Position numbers and translations under genes: made by a program. DNA of 64,000 bases from Leptospirales bacterium (GTDB lineage Bacteria > Spirochaetota > Leptospiria > Leptospirales > Leptonemataceae): NCBI GenBank assembly GCA_019694685.1, contig JAIBBM010000007.1, forward strand, positions 51,750 through 115,749. Direction: 5' to 3'. The notes below the pieces were generated by a model, which saw nothing but the letters and a program-made list of their open reading frames with translations, was not told where the DNA came from and made no database searches. Positions 1-7,916 of this stretch are shown in pieces (position 1 is the stretch's first letter; every line of letters starts with the position of its first letter).

Positions 1-720
1 TACGCCGCCCATGATAGAGTTGAAATGGAGAGGAAACCAGTACGGCGGCAGAACCTGTTTCAGACCATCGTTCAGATTGGGATCGTACTGAACAAGCGAA
101 GTGATGTTGGTTGCGTTGATTACAACGTTGTTGTCGAACGCAGTTTGTTGAATTGCGCCCGCCAGTTTGCTATGGCCGGTTGCGATTGCGCGAACAAAAA
201 TTCCTGCATGGAGATATACACCGGGCCCGACGTCTCTTGAAGGGTAGAGCGCACCGCGGCCGTTCATAAATTCCTGATAGTTGATGAGTCCGCCCGTAGA
301 GAAGCAGGTATCATTTTCGAGGCTTACAGAGTAAGGCTGACTGCAGTAGACCTGGCGTTCAGATGCGATTACATCCCAGAAAGCCTTCGCATCCTTCGCA
401 GTATCAATGCTCCAGAGTCCGTTTCCGTAATCCTTTGAAGAGAGGCGAATCTCGCCAATGTCCAGGTAAATAGGCAGCTGGCTGTATCTGGGCACCCCGA
501 CTAGATCCACAGAAGTATCTTCTGCGTCCACGTAGAGGTTATTGTTGTTTAGTTCTGTGAATTCGAGCGGAGAGTCGGATGCGTACGTGCCTTTCAGGAT
601 CAATACAGTCTTGCTGTTCATCCCCAGGAGGCTGGACAGAAGCGGTTCCGCATTCTTACCCTTGCATGATGCCACCATCAGGAGTGCGATCAATAGTAAC
701 GTTAAGCGGCATCTCTTCAT
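1..720 (-). CDS. Putative exported lipoprotein, C-terminus beyond window
   Basis: The frame is open from an ATG at 718-720 to the left edge, giving 240 residues with no stop, so the gene is complete at its start and cut at its end. The N-terminus is a short basic stretch, a hydrophobic segment and a lipobox ending in Cys19 (context VASC-KG), the typical pattern for a signal-peptidase-II lipoprotein; spirochaetal lipoboxes are loose, and this one fits. The mature part has no repeat or family motif I recognise. It sits 5' of a beta-barrel-like gene in the same direction of reading (that gene lies upstream of it), so both may be envelope proteins of one transcription unit. Function unknown. Confidence 0.7.
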   Translation of the reverse strand, partial: MKRCRLTLLLIALLMVASCKGKNAEPLLSSLLGMNSKTVLILKGTYASDSPLEFTELNNNNLYVDAEDTSVDLVGVPRYSQLPIYLDIGEIRLSSKDYGNGLWSIDTAKDAKAFWDVIASERQVYCSQPYSVSLENDTCFSTGGLINYQEFMNGRGALYPSRDVGPGVYLHAGIFVRAIATGHSKLAGAIQQTAFDNNVVINATNITSLVQYDPNLNDGLKQVLPPYWFPLHFNSIMGGV

Positions 721-727
721 ATAAACC

Positions 728-1366
728 TCACAGAATAAAAGAAGTCATCAGCCCAAAGTGGAAGAAATGACCGTTTCGCTTCTTGAAATATTGCGTCTTC
801 TGGTACCTTGGATCTGTTGTTCCAGTTGTGATGGGTAAGAGAGGTTGCTCTGGATCTTTCAGATGTTTTTCGTAAACCAGATTGTAGTCTATGCGAAGAC
901 CGATTCTGAATCTGCGCCCGGCAAGGATCGAAAACTCAGTGCCAAGGTATCCAAGAGGTTCCCAGCCATGTCTGTTTATAGGGCGCACCAGTACGTATGC
1001 TGTTCCACCGCCAGCCTTTAAGAAAACCTGCATACGAATCGGGAGCTGGATTGGATAACTCAGCGCTGCGTAAATTGGGATGACAGTTGCGCTTTGAGTT
1101 TCGCGCGAAAAATAGTTCGAATAAGACGTCCCGAATTCCGTATACAGAATCCAGGGCCAGGTCATGCGATAGAACAGACCTCCACCCAGGTTGGAATCGA
1201 GTGCTGCATCCAGTTCAGTGCCAGGGAGGGGGTTGGATGCTCCGATCCACAGCCCAATCTCATGCTTCACGCGGGAAGCAGACTGCTGCTCCTGGGCATG
1301 AAGGCTGCTTGCGGCTGTGCCCGCTGCGAGCAAAACGATGCAGATCAGGATTCTACTCTTTCGCAT
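728..1366 (-). CDS. Putative outer-membrane beta-barrel protein
   Basis: About 212 residues. An N-terminal signal peptide (basic start, LICIVLLAAG core, cleavage likely after LHA) is followed by a chain of short alternating hydrophobic/polar strands rich in Gly, Tyr and aromatic residues, ending in Phe-Ile-Leu close to the terminus, as in small outer-membrane barrels. I chose the ATG at 1366 because it has an AGGA Shine-Dalgarno sequence 6 bases upstream; a GTG 15 bases earlier has none. The start overlaps the 3' end of truA by 14 bases, so it is probably translated from the same message. No specific substrate or family can be named. Confidence 0.7.
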   Translation of the reverse strand: MRKSRILICIVLLAAGTAASSLHAQEQQSASRVKHEIGLWIGASNPLPGTELDAALDSNLGGGLFYRMTWPWILYTEFGTSYSNYFSRETQSATVIPIYAALSYPIQLPIRMQVFLKAGGGTAYVLVRPINRHGWEPLGYLGTEFSILAGRRFRIGLRIDYNLVYEKHLKDPEQPLLPITTGTTDPRYQKTQYFKKRNGHFFHFGLMTSFIL

Positions 1367-2243
1367 GGTTTTCCTGGTCACCTTCTCGGGAACTCCTCAT
1401 TCTGCCAGCATGAATCCTCATGAGCGGATGATCATCCGGAAGAGCCAGTTCCTTGAGTCCGGGGGCTGTTCCGGGGACATAAAACGCATGTCTGAAATAC
1501 AAGCCCTCCGACGGGGCCGTCTGTCCTGTCTTGAAACGGGATCCAGACAGAACTGCGTCTGTAATAGAGGAAAGCTTTCCTGCTGCTCGATCTACAATTG
1601 TTCCGGCGAGGATTCGAATCATGTTGTGCAGGAATGCATTGGCGCGAACACGCAGAACGATCATATCTCCGTGCCCGGTCCATGGATCTTCTTTTCTGTA
1701 GAGAACGGCCGAATCGAGATATCGAACCGTTCCTTTTCCTTCGTAGAGTGTTTTTGTCAGAGCAATGAAGTCTCTATGACCGCAAATCGCCGCAAGCTCT
1801 TGATTGATTTCTTCTATTTCAAAGCCTTTCTTTCTGTGCCAGGACCTTCCGCGCCAGAATGGACTTCGCGCGCCAATGTGATACATGTATTCATATTCGC
1901 GAGCGATGCAAGAAAACCGAGGATGAAAGTTGCGCGGCATGTTCAGCGATTTCTGAACGGAAACATCAAAAGGCAGCAGCGAATTCAGGGAATAAGTGAG
2001 CTTCCCAGGATCCGGCGCAACAGGAGATAAGAATGTGGCCACCTGGCCTGTTGCGTGAACTCCGCTGTCTGTCCTTCCAGCGCAATCCACTCGCGTATGT
2101 TCGCGTACAACAATCTGCAAAGCATTTTCCAGCAACTCTTGAATGCTTGTTCCGCTCTTCTGGTATTGGAAGCCCGCATATTTTGTTCCGTCGTACGAAA
2201 CGATAAGCGCAGTGCGGTGATAATCAGGATGCGGCTGGAGCAG
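1353..2243 (-). CDS. truA: tRNA pseudouridine(38-40) synthase TruA
   Basis: TruA converts uridines 38-40 of the tRNA anticodon arm to pseudouridine. The catalytic-Asp motif AGRTDSGVHA and the conserved HNMIR segment are present, followed by a family-typical C-terminal region. The conserved N-terminal block with YDGTKYAGFQYQ is encoded upstream of the first TTG (2135), in frame, yet between the preceding in-frame TAG (about 2271) and that block there is no ATG, GTG or TTG. The best remaining initiator is CTG at 2241-2243, behind GGGG. The gene overlaps the end of the DUF2225 gene by 20 bases. The enzyme identity is sure; the start is inferred and a conventional call would begin at 2135 and lose essential sequence. 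Confidence 0.9.
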   Translation of the reverse strand: MLQPHPDYHRTALIVSYDGTKYAGFQYQKSGTSIQELLENALQIVVREHTRVDCAGRTDSGVHATGQVATFLSPVAPDPGKLTYSLNSLLPFDVSVQKSLNMPRNFHPRFSCIAREYEYMYHIGARSPFWRGRSWHRKKGFEIEEINQELAAICGHRDFIALTKTLYEGKGTVRYLDSAVLYRKEDPWTGHGDMIVLRVRANAFLHNMIRILAGTIVDRAAGKLSSITDAVLSGSRFKTGQTAPSEGLYFRHAFYVPGTAPGLKELALPDDHPLMRIHAGRMRSSREGDQENHAKE

Positions 2244-3132
2244 TGGGCGGAACCCCGTTGATTGTATCTATTTCCTTCTGCAATTCTTCATAGAGTTCTT
2301 TGGCCATGTCTATGATGACGGAAGGTTTGCTCTTGGATGCGCGGCCCATGCCGTATAGTTTTCCGAGGTAGCGTTTGCTTCGGTCCAGGTATTCGAGCTT
2401 CTTTTCTTTTGTGGGTGCAAGCTGATTGAGGTACTTGCGCGTCAGGTACCCGTTGATATAGATAACACCATCAAAACTCCAGTTGTTGTCCGTATCCGGA
2501 CCAAGAAGGTTGATGAATTGCTCATGAGGTTCGCGGCCATTCGTCATGATTTCGAGAGTGGGGATGTACCAGCTGACTGACTTAAGATAGAGGAATTCGC
2601 TCAGTTTCTCAAAACCGTACTTTGGAAATTCTTCCGCCATGTCCTGGAAAAGCCAGGCACCCCGAAGTGCGCAGATTGCTTTTTTGGGAGTGGGTGCGAT
2701 TCCCATCCCCCGCATTTGATAGCAGTCTATGGCCAGCAGATAGCTGGCCGCGCCGGAAACCAGATTTCGATCGTCTGCGAAATCAACGGGCCCCACAATC
2801 TTCTCGACAGACGTACGCCTGTCCAGAGTGGCCTTCTTTAGTTTTTCTACTTCATCCGGCGGAAGAAGAGCAAAATCAGTTGGAAAAGAGGAGAACAGGC
2901 ACTGTGGACAGGTCAGGATGGAATAAGCCAGTGGATACACCTTGCCATATCTTTTGCTCACCTCGTAGAGCCGGCGAAGCTCCTGGGTGAGTTTCCCGGC
3001 GATCAAGCGGCCCCCGCCCGAATGAAGTTGTTCCCGGTTGAATTCGAAGCCACAGACCTTGCAGGTGCTCTTGTCTTTGACCCGATAGGAAATGGCTTTA
3101 GCCTTGGATATTTCGGGCTGTTTGATGCGCAT
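2224..3132 (-). CDS. DUF2225-family protein with two CxxC pairs
   Basis: 302 residues resembling the DUF2225 family, which is common in spirochaetes and Firmicutes and has no established function. Two CxxC pairs at Cys24/Cys27 and Cys75/Cys78 suggest a structural zinc site near the N-terminus. The rest is predicted mainly helical, with a TPR-like look in the last 150 residues (for example YLDRSKRYLGKLYGMG). There is no signal peptide or membrane segment, so it is cytoplasmic. It is the first gene of a leftward run followed by truA with a 20-base overlap. Function unknown. Confidence 0.75.
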   Translation of the reverse strand: MRIKQPEISKAKAISYRVKDKSTCKVCGFEFNREQLHSGGGRLIAGKLTQELRRLYEVSKRYGKVYPLAYSILTCPQCLFSSFPTDFALLPPDEVEKLKKATLDRRTSVEKIVGPVDFADDRNLVSGAASYLLAIDCYQMRGMGIAPTPKKAICALRGAWLFQDMAEEFPKYGFEKLSEFLYLKSVSWYIPTLEIMTNGREPHEQFINLLGPDTDNNWSFDGVIYINGYLTRKYLNQLAPTKEKKLEYLDRSKRYLGKLYGMGRASKSKPSVIIDMAKELYEELQKEIDTINGVPPTAPAAS

Positions 3133-3137
3133 CGGGT

Positions 3138-3171
3138 TTTACACGTTGGCTTGCCCGTGCCGGCGTGTAAA
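3138..3171. promoter_or_regulatory. Inverted repeat between divergent genes
   Basis: Perfect 8-bp arms TTTACACG (3138-3145) and CGTGTAAA (3164-3171), separated by 18 bases, lie only 6 bases from the start of the leftward DUF2225 gene and about 80 bases from the rightward secreted-protein gene. The AT-rich stretch just right of it could hold a -10 element. An operator or a hairpin in the leader are both possible; nothing in the sequence decides between them. Confidence 0.3.
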
Positions 3172-3248
3172 TTTTATTTTGGCCTGCGTCAGGTTTGAAC
3201 TTGCATCCACCGATAGGAATAAGAGCTTACTCGAGGGTTCTTCTCATT

Positions 3249-4397
3249 ATGAAGCGCAGACTGGCATTTTTACTACTTTTATGTCTCCCCGTGGCGATCC
3301 ATGCGGAGTCGGTGGCTGAAAAAGCCACCGAAAAGCGAAACGAGCTGATTCGCTATTTGCGCGAAATCCGCACGATGGCTTACAACTATCCCTGCGATCC
3401 ATTCCCGGATTGCCAGGCCGCCCTTCCTCAGGGGGATGACAAGAAGGCTCCGGCAACACCTGCAGGAACCACTGCGCAGCCAGAGAGAATCAAGCTCTTT
3501 GGAGATATCAAGCGCATCTATCAGGAAGGCATGGTCTACCTGTATGAGGGCAATTTTGTGAATTCATACAATCGGTTTCTGGATTCTCAGGCTCGCGTGG
3601 AGAGAATGCTCGAAGGTCTTAGCCAGCTCTACCTGGATCGTGCGGAAGCAATGATGCGTGATTCTATAGAAAAGAAAGATCCAACGGATCCCGCAGACAT
3701 GACTGCGACTGACATTTCCATTGACTACGGTCAGAAGTCAGATAAGCGTCGCGATTTCGCGCGCAATCGTGAAATTCCTCGCGATTCGAGAACGTATGAT
3801 CAAAAAGAAGTGCACTACGCCCATAACAAATACGAGATCGAACGCAATATTGAAATGGGATACAAGCACCTGGGCCTCGCACGCGAAGCACGCCGTCGCG
3901 CTCTGATCGTGGATACCAATCTAGCTCCCAATCAACGCATGGAACCGCATCATCGTCGTGCACGAATCGAATACTACCTGGATTGCATTCGGATGGCTCG
4001 TCTTGCGAAACTGAACGGAGAACGTATCTATCAGTTGAAGTATCCGTACGACAACTATGCATTGATTAGCCCTTTCGGAAAAACAGAAATCGTGAGAGGG
4101 GATCATCCTAAAGAAGCGAAGTTCCCTGTCATTGCGGGTAAAGAGAGAGACTGGTCTACAGATGAAAACACTGCAGACGCAAACAAGAAAGCAGACAAGT
4201 CCAATCCTTACATCTATCCTGCGAATTTGAACCCTGTATTTGATCTTCGCATTCCAGAGAAGTATCGTCGCGATTCGTCTGATGCGCGCGATCAAATCTA
4301 TGCAGATCAAATAGATATCAATGTTGATTTCCGCTACATTCCTGAAAAGAGGAACAAGCCTACTGCGGACTCAACCACGCCGGCCAAACAACCTTGA
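3249..4397 (+). CDS. Secreted, charged alpha-helical protein of unknown function
   Basis: 382 residues. The ATG at 3249 starts a good signal peptide (MKRR, LLLLC core, cleavage near IHA) and has GAGGG about 11 bases upstream; the frame opens 54 bases earlier but those residues are not signal-like. The mature protein is highly charged, rich in Arg, Lys, Asp and Tyr, and predicted helical through the centre (segments such as YLDRAEAMMRDSI and NIEMGYKHLGLAREA), with a Thr/Pro/Lys tail. One Cys pair lies near residues 47-54. It is a monocistronic gene with its own terminator. Periplasmic location is likely. I do not recognise the family; a role in the periplasmic flagella or wall is only speculation. 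Confidence 0.7.
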   Translation: MKRRLAFLLLLCLPVAIHAESVAEKATEKRNELIRYLREIRTMAYNYPCDPFPDCQAALPQGDDKKAPATPAGTTAQPERIKLFGDIKRIYQEGMVYLYEGNFVNSYNRFLDSQARVERMLEGLSQLYLDRAEAMMRDSIEKKDPTDPADMTATDISIDYGQKSDKRRDFARNREIPRDSRTYDQKEVHYAHNKYEIERNIEMGYKHLGLAREARRRALIVDTNLAPNQRMEPHHRRARIEYYLDCIRMARLAKLNGERIYQLKYPYDNYALISPFGKTEIVRGDHPKEAKFPVIAGKERDWSTDENTADANKKADKSNPYIYPANLNPVFDLRIPEKYRRDSSDARDQIYADQIDINVDFRYIPEKRNKPTADSTTPAKQP

Positions 4398-4449
4398 TTT
4401 GGATTGCGCTGCCCGTGTGAACGGCAGCGCATCATTCATTCGATTGAGA

Positions 4450-4475
4450 AGCCCCGCCATGGCGGGGCTTTTTTA
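4450..4475 (+). terminator. Rho-independent terminator
   Basis: A perfect 9-bp GC-rich stem (AGCCCCGCC / GGCGGGGCT with AT between) is followed directly by six T. It is placed about 55 bases after the stop of the rightward secreted-protein gene and abuts the stop codon of the convergent leftward gene. On the opposite strand the hairpin is not followed by a T run, so it is directional. Confidence 0.9.
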
Positions 4476-5393
4476 ATTTCCCTGCGATTCGAACTCTTTG
4501 CGCGCAATCAGCACCTGGTTCATTTTCAGTTGAGCCAGTCGACGCAGTTCGATCATTTCTTCTTTGTGTTTAACAAGTTCGGGATCTTCTTCAAATCTAC
4601 CTTCCATCATTTTCAGTGTATCTCTCAGGAATCGAAGATCTTTTTCTGTAGCGATTTTGTGCTGTTTGATCAGCGTTTTGATTTGCTCGAATTCGTATTT
4701 GCGAAGGTGGATGCGAACCAGAAATTGAACACCGAACTTATCCACCGCTTCTCCCCACTTTCCAGAGCGGTTCATCTCTTCGATTTTTTGCAGATGTTCC
4801 GAGTCAATCGCTCGACGTGGTTGTGCTTCCGTTTTTGCGGACGAGGCAGTTGCACTGCCTGATCCAATATCAAAGCCCACTTCGGGAAGTAGTTCGTTCA
4901 GTTTCTTCTGTTTCCAGCCTTCCGAGAATTCTGCGAATCGAGTTGCCATGAACTGCTCGTATTGCTGGAGCATCATGGCCAGGTTCATGCTTTTTCCAAG
5001 AGGGGTATTGTTGAACTGGCGAGCGTTGCCAATCAGTTCCCTCAGAATCAACGTTGCCTGTTTTCTTTTGTAATACTGGCCTTCGTAGGAGAGCTCCAGT
5101 TCCGAGTAAGATACTTCCTTCAATCGCATGATGACTGGAACATCGCAGACAACGTATGCTTCTAGTCCATGAATGAGAAGTCGCTCATCTGGTTCCACGA
5201 GTCTGATTGTGAAAAGGTAGTGCGCATCTGAAAGCACACGAAGATAGAATCTCATGCGATCTTCGCTTTCGCACAAATCGCTCAGCAGCTTTCGGTAGAT
5301 TGTGTCTGAAAACGGAATCGATGTCCGCTTTCCTTCCTCGTTTAAAGTCCGAATTCTTCGGACGATCTCCATGAGGCGTTCGCCAAGGGTCAC
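4473..5393 (-). CDS. Conserved-looking cytoplasmic protein of unknown function
   Basis: 306 residues with no signal peptide, membrane segment or motif that I recognise. It has an N-terminal mixed domain (1-165), a low-complexity Ser/Ala linker near residues 175-190, and a C-terminal helical, Lys/Glu-rich segment likely to form a coiled coil (last 90 residues). The GTG start overlaps the kdsB stop as GTGA and has AAGGGA about 8 bases upstream, so it is translationally coupled to kdsB. The coupling suggests coexpression with envelope biogenesis but does not reveal function. Confidence 0.7.
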   Translation of the reverse strand: MTLGERLMEIVRRIRTLNEEGKRTSIPFSDTIYRKLLSDLCESEDRMRFYLRVLSDAHYLFTIRLVEPDERLLIHGLEAYVVCDVPVIMRLKEVSYSELELSYEGQYYKRKQATLILRELIGNARQFNNTPLGKSMNLAMMLQQYEQFMATRFAEFSEGWKQKKLNELLPEVGFDIGSGSATASSAKTEAQPRRAIDSEHLQKIEEMNRSGKWGEAVDKFGVQFLVRIHLRKYEFEQIKTLIKQHKIATEKDLRFLRDTLKMMEGRFEEDPELVKHKEEMIELRRLAQLKMNQVLIARKEFESQGN

Positions 5394-6130
5394 TCTAACA
5401 TTCCCTTCTTGCGAAAGATGGCGGTGATGTTCTGCAGATCTTCGGGTGTATCCACTCCAGGTAGCGAACCTTTCACAATGTGTGCGCCCATCGAGTAATC
5501 GTTCTCAAGTACTCGGAGCTGCTCGAGAGATTCTGTATCTTCCAGACCAGAACCGGGCAGCGTGCGAAAGCGAAGCAGAAAATCCCGACGATACGCGTAG
5601 ATTCCCAGATGGAGAAAAACAGGATGTCCCGTTTTGTTTCTTGGAAATGGAATGAGCGATCTTGAAAAATAGAGCACTTTACCTTTCTTGGTGAGTGTTA
5701 CCTTGACGCGGTTTGGAATGAGCGGATCTTCCGCATCTTCAAAGGGGCGAGCAGCTGTAGTTACTTCCCATTCAGGATGGTCTTTTAAGAGCTGAACGAC
5801 TCCAGAGATCAGGTCTGGTTCGATGCCCGGTTCGTCTCCCTGAATGTTAACGACAATCTGATAGTCTTTGTATGATTCCGAAACTTCCGCGAGTCTGTCT
5901 GAGCCCGCCTTGTGGTCTTCAGATGTCATCAGCACTTCTCCGCCAAACGCCTTCACTGCATCCCGCACTCTTTCATCGTCTGTTGCGATGACAAGATGAT
6001 CAAGATCCTTGCACCGCGATGCGGCTTCGTAGACCCACTGAACCATTGGCTTTTTGCCGAGCGGTGCAATGACCTTACCCGGAAATCTCTGAGAACCGTA
6101 TCGCGCTGGAATGACGCCAAGTACTTTCAT
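5390..6130 (-). CDS. kdsB: 3-deoxy-manno-octulosonate cytidylyltransferase
   Basis: KdsB activates KDO as CMP-KDO for lipopolysaccharide inner-core assembly. The protein (246 residues, the usual length) starts with the nucleotide-binding IPARYGSQRFPGK motif and carries the family signatures NIQGDEP (near residue 96), FSRSLIPF, HLGIYAYR and the C-terminal GVDTPEDL. It is cytosolic. Its presence shows the organism makes a KDO-containing LPS. Downstream is a coupled gene of unknown function. Confidence 0.97.
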   Translation of the reverse strand: MKVLGVIPARYGSQRFPGKVIAPLGKKPMVQWVYEAASRCKDLDHLVIATDDERVRDAVKAFGGEVLMTSEDHKAGSDRLAEVSESYKDYQIVVNIQGDEPGIEPDLISGVVQLLKDHPEWEVTTAARPFEDAEDPLIPNRVKVTLTKKGKVLYFSRSLIPFPRNKTGHPVFLHLGIYAYRRDFLLRFRTLPGSGLEDTESLEQLRVLENDYSMGAHIVKGSLPGVDTPEDLQNITAIFRKKGMLE

Positions 6131-6167
6131 CTAAATTTCAGGCTGTGAGAGGGGGTTGGTACGTCAA

Positions 6168-6857
6168 TCAGCTCTTCAGTGGGTCGATCAGGCCCGCCTC
6201 CGCAAATCCCTTTTCGCGCAAAACACAACTGTCGCACAATCCGCACGGTTTTCCAGAAGCGGAAGGCTGGTAACAGCTAGAGGTCCTGGAGTAGTCTACT
6301 CCCAGTTTCATTCCTTCTTGAATGATCCGCGCCTTGTTCCATTGCATGAGTGGCGCGTGGATTATGATGGGCCTTCCTTCCACACCCCGTTTCATTCCCA
6401 GTGCTGCCATTTGTTCGAATGCCTGAATGAATTCTGGTCTGCAATCAGGGTATCCTGAATAATCCAGCGCGTTGACCCCGATGAAAATATTCCCTATGTC
6501 ATTGGATTCGCATACCGCGAGAGCGTGAGAGAGAAATAGTATGTTTCGCGCGGGCACATAAGTGACAGGGATAGAATCATCGATTTGACGTTTCTCGGGA
6601 ACGGCAGGGCCTCCCGGCACGAGAGCCGTATTTTTGAAGAGTTCTTGATCAATACGTAGTACTAAATGTTTTGCGTTCGCCCTGATGGCAAGCTCCCGCG
6701 CTCTTTCCAGTTCGAATTTATGCCGTTGTCCGTAGTCAAAGGATAATGCTATCAAGGAGTATCCGTGCGATTTCGCAATCTGCAATACAGTTGCAGAGTC
6801 GAGACCGCCACTCAGAAGGACTACTGCGCCTTCAGCCTTTGTAGATACATCTTGCAT
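6168..6857 (-). CDS. queC: 7-cyano-7-deazaguanine synthase QueC
   Basis: QueC converts 7-carboxy-7-deazaguanine to preQ0 using ATP and ammonia, in queuosine or other 7-deazapurine synthesis. The PP-loop motif LLSGGLDSAT is near the N-terminus and the zinc-binding cluster SSCYQ...CGLCDSC is near the C-terminus. The ATG at 6857 is preferred to a TTG 18 bases upstream. It overlaps the 3' end of queD and is the last gene of queE-queD-queC. No queF or tgt lies within the window. Confidence 0.96.
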   Translation of the reverse strand: MQDVSTKAEGAVVLLSGGLDSATVLQIAKSHGYSLIALSFDYGQRHKFELERARELAIRANAKHLVLRIDQELFKNTALVPGGPAVPEKRQIDDSIPVTYVPARNILFLSHALAVCESNDIGNIFIGVNALDYSGYPDCRPEFIQAFEQMAALGMKRGVEGRPIIIHAPLMQWNKARIIQEGMKLGVDYSRTSSCYQPSASGKPCGLCDSCVLREKGFAEAGLIDPLKS

Positions 6858-7236
6858 TGCACGTTTCGTGAACAATAATTTCCGTCAAAAATGGCATGGA
6901 AGGTTTGAGTCTCTTCCAGAGCCAGATCGCCACTTCTTCGCTCGTTGGGTTTTCGAGGCCTGGAACTTCATTGAGTAGATTGTGGTCCAGATACTTCTCA
7001 AGGAGCGGCTTTACAACGGAAGTGATGTCTCCGAAGTCCATGAGCCATCCGGTCTGCGGGTTCACTTCTCCATTGAGTTTTATTTCGAAGCGAAACGAGT
7101 GGCCGTGCATGCGTCCGCATTTGTGTCCTTCTGGAACTCGTGGCAGGAAGTGAGCTGCTTCAAACCGAAACTGCTTCACGATTTCCACTACGCGTGACTC
7201 CGCGGGTTTATGCAGTGAATCAAACTCCTGTTGCAT
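6832..7236 (-). CDS. queD: 6-carboxy-5,6,7,8-tetrahydropterin synthase QueD
   Basis: QueD turns dihydroneopterin triphosphate into 6-carboxytetrahydropterin, the second step toward preQ0. The zinc-ligand histidines appear as FEAAHFLP and the CGRMHGHSF segment, with the catalytic Cys in CGRMHGH; the C-terminal HETCNARCIY motif is family-typical. ATG at 7236 has GGGGAG three bases upstream, better than a start 60 bases earlier. It overlaps queE by 17 bases and queC by 26 bases, so the three are translated as one operon. Confidence 0.96.
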   Translation of the reverse strand: MQQEFDSLHKPAESRVVEIVKQFRFEAAHFLPRVPEGHKCGRMHGHSFRFEIKLNGEVNPQTGWLMDFGDITSVVKPLLEKYLDHNLLNEVPGLENPTSEEVAIWLWKRLKPSMPFLTEIIVHETCNARCIYKG

Positions 7237-7873
7237 TCGCTCCCCAGATGATCTTATGAAGCTGGATCTGCATGCGTGCGTCAATGTTTTCTTCAAGCAA
7301 CCATTGCGTGAGAGTTGCTGGAGCCACGCTTCCCCATACAGGGGAAAGGAGTAGATGGCACACGTTCTCTAGATTGTGAGATCTGATCCAGGAAAGTGCG
7401 GCGTCAAAATCGATTCTATCCTGAATCACGAACTTGATTTCGTCCGACTTCTTGAGCCACTCGAAATTTTTCTCGAATGGATGGTGAGCCTGTCCCGATC
7501 CCGGAAGCTTGATATCCATGACAATGTGGACGTAGTCTGGAATTCCATCCAGGCTTCTGTGTCCGCCCGTCTCTAGAAGAATCTTTTTTCCTCTGGCATG
7601 CAAAGCTTCGCAGAGCGCAATCACCTGGTCCTTTTGCACCAGTGGCTCTCCACCTGTGATCTGGATCAGGCGAACGGATGTGGGGACTCGTGCGAGTAAG
7701 TCTTCAAAGGAGATGGAAGGTCCGTTTCCAAGCGCCTGCGGAGTGTCACACCAGGAGCATCGAATGTCGCAAACAGCGGTACGAATGAAGAAGCACGGTA
7801 ATCCTGCATGCATTCCTTCTCCTTGAACGGAAAGGTAAGTCTCAATGATGCGGATATTTTTGTCCTGGCTCAT
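7220..7873 (-). CDS. queE: 7-carboxy-7-deazaguanine synthase QueE
   Basis: QueE is a radical-SAM enzyme that makes 7-carboxy-7-deazaguanine. The early motif SVQGEG and the CX3CX2C iron-sulfur cluster motif (CDIRCSWC) are intact, followed by the SAM-binding ITGGEP. The ATG at 7873 gives the usual N-terminus; a GTG at 7891 would add six residues, and neither has a clear Shine-Dalgarno sequence. It is the first gene of the que operon and is divergent from a sensor kinase across a gap of 25 to 43 bases, so their promoters must overlap or lie in coding sequence. I saw no preQ1 riboswitch there. Confidence 0.95.
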   Translation of the reverse strand: MSQDKNIRIIETYLSVQGEGMHAGLPCFFIRTAVCDIRCSWCDTPQALGNGPSISFEDLLARVPTSVRLIQITGGEPLVQKDQVIALCEALHARGKKILLETGGHRSLDGIPDYVHIVMDIKLPGSGQAHHPFEKNFEWLKKSDEIKFVIQDRIDFDAALSWIRSHNLENVCHLLLSPVWGSVAPATLTQWLLEENIDARMQIQLHKIIWGANATGV

Positions 7874-7916
7874 GCTAAAAGGGTTGAGCACAGAGAATGC
7901 GCCGTAGCCTCACGTT

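Noticed and set aside
1317..2030. Open frame of 237 codons opposite truA
   Set aside because: It mirrors truA codon structure and carries no motif.
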